Shown piece by piece: positions 25,002 to 33,053 of a stretch of 64,000 nt of DNA. Source of the DNA: Streptomyces sp. 1222.5. Its GTDB lineage: Bacteria > Actinomycetota > Actinomycetes > Streptomycetales > Streptomycetaceae. The notes below the pieces were generated by a model, which was not told the DNA's origin, did no database searches, and was given only the letters and a program-made list of their open reading frames with translations. Position 1 is the stretch's first letter; every line of letters starts with the position of its first letter. The translations under genes and the position numbers were made by a program. The DNA lies in assembly GCF_900105245.1 (NCBI RefSeq), contig NZ_FNSZ01000001.1:620001-684000 (forward strand), read 5' to 3'.

Positions 25002-26478
25002 GGAGAGCGGCGCCCCCGCGCCGCCCGAGCCACCGCCACCGTCGCCTTCCCCGTCTCTCGGCAGAAAGGTCCGTTCCGCGGCCCGCTGGAGCCTGATCAA
25101 CACCGTGGTCATGCGCCTGGGCAACTTCGCCACCGGCATCCTGCTGGCACGGTTCGCCCTCGGACCGGCGGAGTGGGGCGTCTACGGCATCGCCCAGACC
25201 GTCCTCCTGGTCCTGCTGTCCGCCAATGAGCTGGGCGTCGGGCTGGCCATCGTCCGCTGGGACGGCGACCCCCGCCGCTTCGCGCCGACCGTGCTCACCC
25301 TGGGAGCCGTCTCCAGCGCCCTGCTGTACGCGGCCATCTTCGTCTCGGCACCGACCGTCGCCGGCCTCCTCGACTCCCCCGAGGCCTCGGGCGTCCTGCG
25401 GGTGATGTGCCTGTGCCTGGTGATCGACGGCGTGGCCCAGGTCCCGGCCAACTTCCTCACCAGGGAGTTCGCCCAGGGCAAGCGGATGGTCATCGACGCG
25501 CTCAACTTCGTCCTCAGCACCGCCGTGACCCTGGTGCTGGCCTTCGCCGGCTGGGGCGCGATGAGCTTCGCGTGCGGCGCGGTCGCGGGCAACGTCGCCG
25601 CTCTCATCGGCTGCGCCCTGGCCGCCCCCGGCACCGTGCGGTTCGGCTGGGATCCCCAACAGGCCCGCGCGCTGCTGGGGTTCGGACTTCCGCTGGCCGG
25701 CGCGAGCCTTCTCGCCCTCGCCGTCGTCAACGTGGACACCATGATCGTCGGTTCGTCCCTCGGCCAGGTGTCCCTCGGTTTCTACGTCCTGGCGTTCAAC
25801 ATGTCCGGCTGGCCCGTGCGCATCATCAGCGAGGCCGCACGCCGTGTCTCCTTCGCCGGCTTCTCCCGCCTGGCCGGCTCCCCGGCGGCCCTCGCCGAGG
25901 GCTTCGGCCGCGCCCTGGGCGTCCTGGTCACCGGCACCGTGCCGCTGTGCGTGCTGCTCGGCGGCCTCGCCGCACCGGTCGTCCAGCTCGTCTACGGCCG
26001 TACCTGGGTGCCCGCCGCGGCGGCGCTGCCCTGGCTGATGGCCCTGGGCCTGGTCCGCATCGGCTGTGAACTGGCCTACGACTGTCTCGTCGCCGCCGGA
26101 CAGCGCCGCTCCCTCATCCTGGTCCAGGCGCTCTGGCTCGTCGCCCTCGTCCCCGTACTGGTCGTCGGCGCGCACGTCAACGGCATGGTCGGCGTCTCGC
26201 AGGGCCATGTGCTGGTCGCCGCCGGACTCGTCGTACCCGCGTTCCTCTACGCTCTCCGCCGGGCCGGGATCGGGCTCGGCCACATCGCCAGGGCCTGCGC
26301 CTGGCCGCTGCTCGGGGGAGCCGTGATGGCTCTGGTGCTGCTCGCCGCGCGCCGGTTCCTCGGCGACAGCGCCCCGGCCCTGGTCCTGGTCGGCACGGCC
26401 GCCCTGGCCTGCTACGTGGTGTGCGTCCTGCCCAGCCGCCGGTTCCTGCTGGGTTCCCGAGCGGTGGAGACCGTATGA
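24964..26478 (+). CDS. Wzx-type polysaccharide flippase (MVF/PST family)
   Basis: 504 residues with 12-14 membrane segments after a Pro-rich cytoplasmic start. SLGRKVRSAARWSLINTVVMRLGNFATGILLARFALGPAEWGVYGIAQTV is typical of lipopolysaccharide biosynthesis (RfbX/Wzx-like) flippases. It should move undecaprenyl-linked repeat units across the membrane. It overlaps the Wzz-like gene by 38 bp and the next gene by ATGA, placing the export genes in one transcript. Confidence 0.88.
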   Translation: MDSVRTPDSDPSEESGAPAPPEPPPPSPSPSLGRKVRSAARWSLINTVVMRLGNFATGILLARFALGPAEWGVYGIAQTVLLVLLSANELGVGLAIVRWDGDPRRFAPTVLTLGAVSSALLYAAIFVSAPTVAGLLDSPEASGVLRVMCLCLVIDGVAQVPANFLTREFAQGKRMVIDALNFVLSTAVTLVLAFAGWGAMSFACGAVAGNVAALIGCALAAPGTVRFGWDPQQARALLGFGLPLAGASLLALAVVNVDTMIVGSSLGQVSLGFYVLAFNMSGWPVRIISEAARRVSFAGFSRLAGSPAALAEGFGRALGVLVTGTVPLCVLLGGLAAPVVQLVYGRTWVPAAAALPWLMALGLVRIGCELAYDCLVAAGQRRSLILVQALWLVALVPVLVVGAHVNGMVGVSQGHVLVAAGLVVPAFLYALRRAGIGLGHIARACAWPLLGGAVMALVLLAARRFLGDSAPALVLVGTAALACYVVCVLPSRRFLLGSRAVETV

Positions 26479-27428
26479 GGGGGCTCCGCCACCTGCTCAC
26501 CGTCCTGCTGCTCGCGCTGTGCGCCGCCTGCTCCGGTGGCGGCGGCTCCGCCGAGGACGGCAAGGGAGCCACCACCGGCCCCGGCAGGGCCGGGCCGGCG
26601 CACCCGCCGAGCGGCACGGGACGGGAAGCGGGCTTTCCCGACGCCAACACCACCGGCCCCCGTGTTCCCTTGACACCGCACGACACGGGCGACATGACCA
26701 TCAGGACCGACGGCACCGTCATCAAGGGCTGGGACATCGCCGGCTCGCTCGACATCTACGCGAACGACGTGACGATCGTCGACACCAGGATCACCTCCGC
26801 CAACTGGTGGGGGATCAACCTGCGCCCCGGCCACCGCGGGCTGAAGGTCCTCCACACCACCATCACCGCGGTACCCGGCAAGGGCCCCGACAACGGCGGG
26901 GTGGACTACGCCGTCTCCAACATGAGCACCAGCTCCGTCGAGGTCGGCTGGTGCGACATCTCCGTGTTCGGCAACGCCCTGTCCATGGGCCAGGGCCACA
27001 TCCACGACAACTACGTCCACGGCCTCGTGCCGTTCCGCAACGCGGGCGGCGAGTGGCAGCACACGGACGCGGTGATCAGCGGCGGCAGCAACAAGGGCAA
27101 GCTGATCATCCGGCACAACACCCTGCTCAATCCCGTCGCCGTCGGCCAAGGGGCCTCGGCGAGCATCGGGCTGTTCTCCGACACCGGCCCCGTGTCCAAC
27201 ACCGTCGTCGACGGCAACCTGCTGGCCGGGGGCGCGTACACCCTCTACGGGGGCGGCAAGGGCGCGACCGGGATCACGGTCACGAACAACGTCTTCTCCA
27301 CCCGGTACCACCGCAACGGCGGCGGCTACGGAGCCGTCACCGCCTGGAACGCCGACGGCTCCGGCAACGTCTGGCGCGGCAACCGCTTCACCGACGGCAC
27401 CCCGGTCACCCCCGCGCCGGCCGGCTGA
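26475..27428 (+). CDS. lipoprotein with right-handed parallel beta-helix
   Basis: 317 residues with a lipoprotein signal (LLLALCAACSGGGG). The mature part is made of short beta-helix rungs (DIYANDVTIVDTRIT, NVVFSTRY-type turns, HTTITAV, RHNTLLNPV, VVDGNLLAGG). Such folds bind or cleave polysaccharides at the cell surface. Acidic residues in the rungs (GGVDYAVSN, WQHTDAVIS) could be catalytic. It overlaps the flippase gene (ATGA), consistent with processing or binding of the exported polymer. Confidence 0.75.
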   Translation: MRGLRHLLTVLLLALCAACSGGGGSAEDGKGATTGPGRAGPAHPPSGTGREAGFPDANTTGPRVPLTPHDTGDMTIRTDGTVIKGWDIAGSLDIYANDVTIVDTRITSANWWGINLRPGHRGLKVLHTTITAVPGKGPDNGGVDYAVSNMSTSSVEVGWCDISVFGNALSMGQGHIHDNYVHGLVPFRNAGGEWQHTDAVISGGSNKGKLIIRHNTLLNPVAVGQGASASIGLFSDTGPVSNTVVDGNLLAGGAYTLYGGGKGATGITVTNNVFSTRYHRNGGGYGAVTAWNADGSGNVWRGNRFTDGTPVTPAPAG

Positions 27429-27439
27429 GGAAGAGGAAC

Positions 27440-28231
27440 ATGCGACGGATCGTCCGTGCCCCCTGGGAACTGCTGAAGCGCGCCTTCGGCTGGCTCGTCC
27501 TCTTCGAGCTCCGCAACAAGGTCCTCCTCGCCCCTACCGCGCTGCGGCTGCGCCGGCTGGAGACCGCCGAGACCCGCCGGCTCTCGGCCTGCACCGCCGA
27601 GGCGCCGGCCGCCCTCGTCGCCACGGTCATCGCCACCCACCGCCGCCCCGACCAGCTGCGGGCCGCCGTCCGCTCGGCACTCGCCCAGACGGTGCGCGAC
27701 CAGGTCGTCGTGGTCGTGGACGACGGCGCCGGACTGACCGAACTTCCCGACGACCCAAGGCTGTTCGCCGTGTCGCTGGCGCGGAACACCGGTGTGGCCG
27801 GTGTCGTGCGGAACGTGGGCATCCGCCTCACCCGCTCGCGCTACGTGGCCTTCCTGGACGACGACAACCTGTGGGAACCCGATCACCTGGAGCGATCGCT
27901 GGCGGTGCTGGAGGCCCCCGGCGGCCCGGACGGTGTCTACACGGCGCTGCGCCGCGTCCTGCCGGACGGTACCGAACGGGACGTGCTGTCCGTGCCGTTC
28001 GACCGCCGCCGGGCCGCCCGGGAGTCCTTCCTCGACACCAACGCGTTCGTCGCGCGCCGCACCCCGGGGCTGCGGTTCAGCCGGCTGCGGCGGACGCCGG
28101 AGGTGCTGCCGCGCGAGGACTGGGAGCTCGTCTTCCGGTACAGCCGCGGCCACCGCGTGCGCCACGTACCGCACGCCACCGTGCGGTACCTGGTCAACCC
28201 CGAGAGCTTCTACACGACCTGGTCCGGCTGA
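27440..28231 (+). CDS. family 2 glycosyltransferase
   Basis: 263 residues. After a basic amphipathic N-terminus (residues ~1-55) comes a GT-A core: VIATHRRPDQLRAAVRSALAQT, VVVDDG, RNTGVAGVVRNVGI and VAFLDDDNLWEPDHLE (the DDD metal-binding motif). It should transfer a sugar from a nucleotide donor to the lipid-linked oligosaccharide. It is last in the rightward export operon, converging closely (18 bp) with the next glycosyltransferase. Confidence 0.85.
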   Translation: MRRIVRAPWELLKRAFGWLVLFELRNKVLLAPTALRLRRLETAETRRLSACTAEAPAALVATVIATHRRPDQLRAAVRSALAQTVRDQVVVVVDDGAGLTELPDDPRLFAVSLARNTGVAGVVRNVGIRLTRSRYVAFLDDDNLWEPDHLERSLAVLEAPGGPDGVYTALRRVLPDGTERDVLSVPFDRRRAARESFLDTNAFVARRTPGLRFSRLRRTPEVLPREDWELVFRYSRGHRVRHVPHATVRYLVNPESFYTTWSG

Positions 28232-28249
28232 GCGGCGCCCGGCCGGGCC

Positions 28250-29161
28250 TCACGGTCCCGCGGGCGCCCGCAGCGCGCCCGGCCGGAGCAGGGCGGCCGC
28301 CGCCGCACGGCTGGCCTCCCTGCCGAGAACGGCACGCGACGCCTCGCGCAGGAACACGGCCGCCCGGAAGCATCCGGTCGCGAGGGCGCCGTGCCGACGC
28401 CCGTACAGGCGTACGCGGTTGAGCGTGAGCAGGGTCCACAGCCGGGGCGACACCCGGGATTCGCCGCCCAGGTGCACGGCCTCCGCGGTCGGCTCCAGCT
28501 GTGTGCGGTAGCCCAGGTCCCGGGCGCGGAGGCAGTACTCGGTCTCCTCGGAGTACAGGAAGAAGGACTCGTCCCAGGGACCGCACGCGGCCAGGCAGTC
28601 CGCCGAGAGGGCCATGAGCGCGCCGGTCGCCCAGTCCGGGCGGGTCGGGCGGGCGTAGGCGGCGGGGTCGGTGACCAGTTCGCTCAGCCGCGGGAACCGT
28701 CCGGCCCGCCGGTTGCCGATGACCGCCTCGCCGAGCGCCCGGGCCAGCGTGGACTCACGGCGCAGCGAGTACAGCGGCGCCTCGCGGCCCTCCTCGTACA
28801 GGAGGGGTACGGCGATCCCCACCTCGGCGTCGAGCCGGTCGACGAGCCGCTTGGCGCAACCCTGCCGCATCCGGATGTCGGGGTTGCAGACCAGCACGGT
28901 TCCGTAGCCGCCGTCCCATTCACCGGCGGCGTCGAGCGCGGCGTTGATGCCCGCCGCGTATCCGGCGTTGCGGCCGGTCTGGACGATCGTGGTGTCGGGA
29001 GCGAGGGTGCGCAGCACCTTCACGGTGTCGTCGGCCGAGTCGTTGTCGGCGACGACGAGCCGCCAGTCGAGGCCGGCCATGCCGTCCGGGAGGGCGGCGA
29101 GGAACCCGGGGAGCACCGCGGCGCTGTTCCAGGTGACGACGACGACTGCGACGGGGCTCAT
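28250..29161 (-). CDS. family 2 glycosyltransferase (rhamnosyltransferase-like)
   Basis: 303 residues, starting MSPVAVVVVTWNSAAVLPGFL with VVADNDSADDT, QTGRNAGYAAGINAAL, VLVCNPDIRM and FFLYSEETEYCLRARDLGY. This is the GT2 subgroup that includes rhamnosyltransferases (WbbL-like: NxGYaaGxN, NPDi, EDxdxCxRa; here EETEYCLRA). It starts within the end of the Wzz-Wzy gene (ATGA overlap), so it is co-translated with the polymerase. A dTDP-rhamnose donor would fit rfbB/rfbD but remains inference. Confidence 0.85.
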   Translation of the reverse strand: MSPVAVVVVTWNSAAVLPGFLAALPDGMAGLDWRLVVADNDSADDTVKVLRTLAPDTTIVQTGRNAGYAAGINAALDAAGEWDGGYGTVLVCNPDIRMRQGCAKRLVDRLDAEVGIAVPLLYEEGREAPLYSLRRESTLARALGEAVIGNRRAGRFPRLSELVTDPAAYARPTRPDWATGALMALSADCLAACGPWDESFFLYSEETEYCLRARDLGYRTQLEPTAEAVHLGGESRVSPRLWTLLTLNRVRLYGRRHGALATGCFRAAVFLREASRAVLGREASRAAAAALLRPGALRAPAGP

Positions 29162-31188
29162 CGGATCTCCACGAGTCGGGGCGACGGGATGTCGGGGGTC
29201 TTGCCGGGCACCGGGGCGGGGGCAGCGGCAGCCGCCTCGCGCCGGACGAAGCTCAGATAGCTGCCCCCCGCCCCCAGGACCAGGAAGAACATGCCGGCGA
29301 ACATGGGGAAGCTGAGCGAGTCGAAGGTGGCGCTGATGACGAGGGCGACCAGGGACGAGGCGAAGAACGCCTGGCCCAGTTCGCGGTCGGAGTCGGTGCG
29401 GGCCAGGCGCCGGATGGAGCCGCCCTGGTGGATGCCGGTGATGAACAGCACGAGCAGGGCGATCGCCCCGAGCACTCCCATCTCGGCGAGGGTCAGCATG
29501 TACTGGTTGTCCGTGAAGAAGTACAGGTCCGGTGTGAAGGTGCCGAAGCCCCGCCCGAACAGGGGGTGCTCCTCGAGGTAGGGCACGATCGCGCTGTACT
29601 TGACGGTGCGGGCCTGGGTGCTGCTGTCGGAGTTGGACAGGAACGACGCGAACAGTTCGGTGATGGTGCCGATCAGCCCGGGGATGAGCACCTTGAAGCC
29701 GGCCACCGACGCCGTCATCAGACCGATCGCGGCCCAGCGGCGTTGCGGCTTCCAGCGGGGCACCATCACCAGGGCGATCAGCAGCATGCCGATGATCGAG
29801 GTCCTGGACACGGTCAGCGGCAGCGCGCCGGCCATGAGGACGACCGGCCCCCAGCGGCGCAGAACGTGGAGGTGGCGGCGTACCGGGTCGAACGCCTGCT
29901 GGACGGCGAACGGCACCAGGATCGCGAGCATGCCGCCGAACTCCAGCGGCTGGGCGGTGGTGGACCGGGGGCGGGTGAAGGAGCCGCGGTCCATGGCGGT
30001 GACCTGAGCGACGCTGGTCTGCAGTCCGGGGATGTGGATCGAGTCGGCGATGTTGGTGGCCGAGAAGAAGTCGTAGTAGCCGATCGCGGCGACGACGGTC
30101 CCCATCACCACCAGGCGGCGCATCAGGACGTCGAGCCGGCCGCGCTCCTGCACCCCGGCCGAGGTGAGGACGACCAGCGACACCCACACCAGGAATCCGA
30201 TGAGTCCGCGGTCGGCCCCGAGGACCTCCTGGTGCGAGCTCTCGCGCATCGAGTTGGCGATGTACGCCATGAGGACGGCCGTGCCCAGCACGCACATGGC
30301 GATCCGAGGGAGCCGGGTCCCCGGCGCCGGGAGGATGCGGCCGCCGAGCCAGGTCGCGAGGTACCACAGCAGTCCGAGCAGGGCGAACACGTTGGCCGGG
30401 GTGCCGACGCCCCCCAGCGCGGGCAGGGCCAGGTTCGACGGGACGAAGAAGGCCAGCACCAGATAGACGGTGAGGATCGCGGTGGCGTCGACGCGCCGGC
30501 TCAGCGCGCCCGCGCGCAGCCGCTTCGGGGCGCGGGTCTCCTTCTTCGGCGCGGCGGCGCTCGGGCCTGCGCGCCGCCGGCGGCGCACGACCGAGACGCC
30601 CTCCATCAGGATCGACAGCAGGAACGCGCTGACCACGCCCAGGATGACGACGGCGGCGATGTCCTGGTAGCGGCTCTTCGACTTCGCCACCGGGGTCTGC
30701 GGCAGCACGACGGGCGTCGTCTGCACACGGTAGGGGGTCGGGACCTTGTCGGCGGACTGCAGGGCCTTCAGCTGCTCACCGGCGAAGGCGGTCAGGGTGT
30801 TGGTCTCCTCGAGCACCTTCTCGCGGTCGGTGCCGGTGACGCTGAGCACGAGCAGCGGGCTGTCGCTGGCCGGGGCGAAGCCGGCCGTGTACGGATCGGT
30901 CACGCCCCGGCCGCGCAACTCCCTGGCGGCGTCGCTCGATTCGAGGGTGCGGATCAGCACGTCGGCCGTGACGATGAGCGAACCGCCCGCGTTCGAGATG
31001 GGGTTGCCGAAGGTGGGGGCCAGCCGTGCGACGGCCGAGGAGTCCAGCAGGGCGACGGAGCTCTGCGACTGGTAGGAGACGGGCACGGTGACGTACAGAT
31101 AGCCGCCGCCGAGCAGGCTGAGCAGCGTGAAGGGCACCATGAAGTACCAACGTCTGCGCAGAATGGCCCATATCTCACCAAGGCTCAC
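29158..31188 (-). CDS. Wzz-Wzy fusion: co-polymerase domain joined to O-antigen polymerase/ligase
   Basis: 676 residues from a GTG at 31188, chosen because VSLGEIWAILRRRW aligns with the start of the Wzz-like protein at 24129 and GGGGGAT lies before it; an ATG at 31203 would add five residues. Residues ~1-200 form a Wzz-like unit (helix, VTVPVSYQSQSSVALLDSS, second helix). After a basic linker (RRRRRAGPSAA) there are about ten membrane segments. These carry the polymerase/ligase pattern, with a large periplasmic loop ending VPYLEEHPLFGRGFGTFT, typical of WaaL/Wzy proteins. Wzz and Wzy are normally separate proteins, so one chain would fix their stoichiometry. Confidence 0.85.
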   Translation of the reverse strand: MSLGEIWAILRRRWYFMVPFTLLSLLGGGYLYVTVPVSYQSQSSVALLDSSAVARLAPTFGNPISNAGGSLIVTADVLIRTLESSDAARELRGRGVTDPYTAGFAPASDSPLLVLSVTGTDREKVLEETNTLTAFAGEQLKALQSADKVPTPYRVQTTPVVLPQTPVAKSKSRYQDIAAVVILGVVSAFLLSILMEGVSVVRRRRRAGPSAAAPKKETRAPKRLRAGALSRRVDATAILTVYLVLAFFVPSNLALPALGGVGTPANVFALLGLLWYLATWLGGRILPAPGTRLPRIAMCVLGTAVLMAYIANSMRESSHQEVLGADRGLIGFLVWVSLVVLTSAGVQERGRLDVLMRRLVVMGTVVAAIGYYDFFSATNIADSIHIPGLQTSVAQVTAMDRGSFTRPRSTTAQPLEFGGMLAILVPFAVQQAFDPVRRHLHVLRRWGPVVLMAGALPLTVSRTSIIGMLLIALVMVPRWKPQRRWAAIGLMTASVAGFKVLIPGLIGTITELFASFLSNSDSSTQARTVKYSAIVPYLEEHPLFGRGFGTFTPDLYFFTDNQYMLTLAEMGVLGAIALLVLFITGIHQGGSIRRLARTDSDRELGQAFFASSLVALVISATFDSLSFPMFAGMFFLVLGAGGSYLSFVRREAAAAAPAPVPGKTPDIPSPRLVEIR

Positions 31189-31259
31189 GAACCATCCCCC
31201 CATTCGGTGGCATCCAGCCGTGTGTCCTGCCAGTATCGGGGGTGACGGAAGGATCTCCT

Positions 31260-31916
31260 ATGTCGCCCGGGAACGTCGCCGACGCGCTGCTGCGCCGCTG
31301 GTACGTCGTGGTGCTTGCGCTGTTGCTGACGACGGCCGGCGCGTACCGGGTGGTGCGCCCCGCCCCGCAGTTCACCGGCTCGGCGGTGGTCGTCCTCAAG
31401 CCGCCGGCGACCCGGAACCAGCCCAACCAGCTCACCAACCTGCAGCCGCCGCTGGCCCTGGTCTCGTACGGGATCGTCGAGCAGTTGCAGTCCCCCGCGG
31501 GGGCACGGGAGTTGCGGGCGGCGGGCGTGCGGGGGACCTATCACCTCGTCCCCCGCAACAGCGGCACCAGCGCGACGCCCCGCTATCTGATCCCCTCCTT
31601 GCAGGTGCAGTCGCAGGCGTCCGGCTCGGACGCCGCCGTGACCGCGGTCCGCCGGATCATCGACGTCTACACCGAGCACGTCGAGCGGTTGCAGACCGCG
31701 CAGGGCGTCTCCGCCGGAGCGCGGATCACCGCCGCCGTGCTGGTCGCGCCGAGCGCCGCCGAGGTACAGGGTGACCGGAGCCGGGGTCTGGCGGGCACGG
31801 CCCTGCTGGGCGCGGCGGCCGGTGTCCTCGGCGCGTTGTGGCTCGACCGGTACCTGATGGGCCGCAGGACGGTGTCCCCCGGCCGCCACGCCGGTGCGGT
31901 GGCGGTGGCCGACTGA
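31260..31916 (+). CDS. small Wzz-like membrane protein
   Basis: 218 residues from an ATG at 31260 with GGAAGG upstream; a GTG at 31242 is an alternative. NVADALLRRWYVVVLALLLTTAGAY gives the first membrane helix, an external region follows, and GLAGTALLGAAAGVLGALWLDRYL gives the second. The layout is again Wzz-like but shorter, the third co-polymerase-like protein in the locus. It is divergent from the Wzz-Wzy gene (72 bp between starts). Confidence 0.7.
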   Translation: MSPGNVADALLRRWYVVVLALLLTTAGAYRVVRPAPQFTGSAVVVLKPPATRNQPNQLTNLQPPLALVSYGIVEQLQSPAGARELRAAGVRGTYHLVPRNSGTSATPRYLIPSLQVQSQASGSDAAVTAVRRIIDVYTEHVERLQTAQGVSAGARITAAVLVAPSAAEVQGDRSRGLAGTALLGAAAGVLGALWLDRYLMGRRTVSPGRHAGAVAVAD

Positions 31917-31933
31917 GTGGTGCCGGTGCTCCA

Positions 31934-32980
31934 TCAGATGCCGCGGCGCTTCCACGACTCCCACCACAGCCGTTCCCGGCCGCGCTCGGCGACGGCCGAC
32001 CACACCAGCGGCTGCAGGTAGGGCATCGCCTTCGGGCCGATCCGCCGACGGAGCCGCAGCGCCCGGTACTCCGGCAGCGCCGCGTAGCCCGGCAGGCACT
32101 CCGCGGCGAACGCCACGCAGTCGTCGACCGGGACGACCTCGGTACGCCCCCGGTCGTAGGCCCGGTAGGCGCGGCGCAGGGCGAACCGGGCGAGCCGGGT
32201 GTGGACCTGGTCGGCCAGGCGGTCGGCGTGGGGCAGCCGGTCGCCGCACTTGGCGAGTACCGAGTCGAAGGCCACCAGGCGCTGACGCAGGTCGTCGAGC
32301 TGGCCGCCGAAATCGGTGGTGGACATGTTCTTGCCGTGGACGCGGTAGAACGCCTGGTCGGCGCCGCGTACGTAGCCGACGTCGGCGTGGGCGGCGAGCC
32401 GCATCCACATCTCGATGTCGCCGGCGTGGGGCAGGGCCGGGTCGTAGCCGCCGACCGTGCGCTGCAGGCTGGTGCGGACCACGACCTCGGGCGAGGTGAT
32501 GCAGCCGGTGCCCTCGCGGAACCGGCGCTCCAGCCACCACTGCCCGGGGTAGACGACCGAGCCGGTGGAGCGGGTGCGGGCCCGCGGCAGGGGGCCGCCG
32601 TGCTGGAAGCGCAGCGGCCGTCCGTAGGCGAACCCCGCCTCGGGGTGGGCGTCCAGGAGGGCTGCGGCCCGGACCAGTGAGCCCGGGACCAGCCGGTCGT
32701 CGGCCGACAGCAGGGCGACGTAGTCACCGTCGGCCCATTCCAGCAGGCCCTCGTTGTAGGTGGCGATGTGGCCCTTGTTGGTCTCGTGGACGAGGACCTC
32801 GATGCGGGGGTCGGAGGCGGCGAGTTTGAGCGCGGCCTCCGCGGAGTCGTCGGGCGAGGCGTCGTCGATGATGAGCACCCGGACGTCGACGCCGTCCTGC
32901 TCGTCCAGGACGCTGCTGACGCAGTCGGCGAGGAAATGGCCGTACTTGTAGCACGGGATCACGACACTGACGGTGCTCAT
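31934..32980 (-). CDS. family 2 glycosyltransferase
   Basis: 348 residues beginning MSTVSVVIPCYKYGHFLADCVSSVL, with VLIIDDASPDDS, NKGHIATYNEGL and YVALLSADDRL (SADD in place of the usual DxD), then PHAGDIEMWMRLA, which matches the ED/DxEMW catalytic region. The C-terminal ~100 residues are basic and helical. It acts in assembly of the repeat unit. A strong hairpin lies between it and the upstream gene on the same strand. Confidence 0.85.
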   Translation of the reverse strand: MSTVSVVIPCYKYGHFLADCVSSVLDEQDGVDVRVLIIDDASPDDSAEAALKLAASDPRIEVLVHETNKGHIATYNEGLLEWADGDYVALLSADDRLVPGSLVRAAALLDAHPEAGFAYGRPLRFQHGGPLPRARTRSTGSVVYPGQWWLERRFREGTGCITSPEVVVRTSLQRTVGGYDPALPHAGDIEMWMRLAAHADVGYVRGADQAFYRVHGKNMSTTDFGGQLDDLRQRLVAFDSVLAKCGDRLPHADRLADQVHTRLARFALRRAYRAYDRGRTEVVPVDDCVAFAAECLPGYAALPEYRALRLRRRIGPKAMPYLQPLVWSAVAERGRERLWWESWKRRGI

Positions 32981-32998
32981 CGGTGGGCAAGCCAATCC

Positions 32999-33040
32999 CC
33001 GGTGGTGGTCTCGGCCCAGCTGGGCGGAGACCACCACCGG
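32999..33040 (-). terminator. strong hairpin between the DUF4082 gene and a glycosyltransferase
   Basis: Perfect 14-bp stem (32999-33012 with 33027-33040); the 14-base loop is itself self-complementary (GCCCAGCTGGGC). It lies 14 bp after the stop of the 1201-residue protein gene and 19 bp before the start of the next gene on the same strand, so it should end or attenuate transcription there. Confidence 0.65.
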
Positions 33041-33053
33041 TGGGTGCGGTCGG

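Noticed and set aside
29428..31245. 605-codon open frame on the plus strand
   Set aside because: Antisense to the Wzz-Wzy gene; charged low-complexity translation without hydrophobic or domain pattern.
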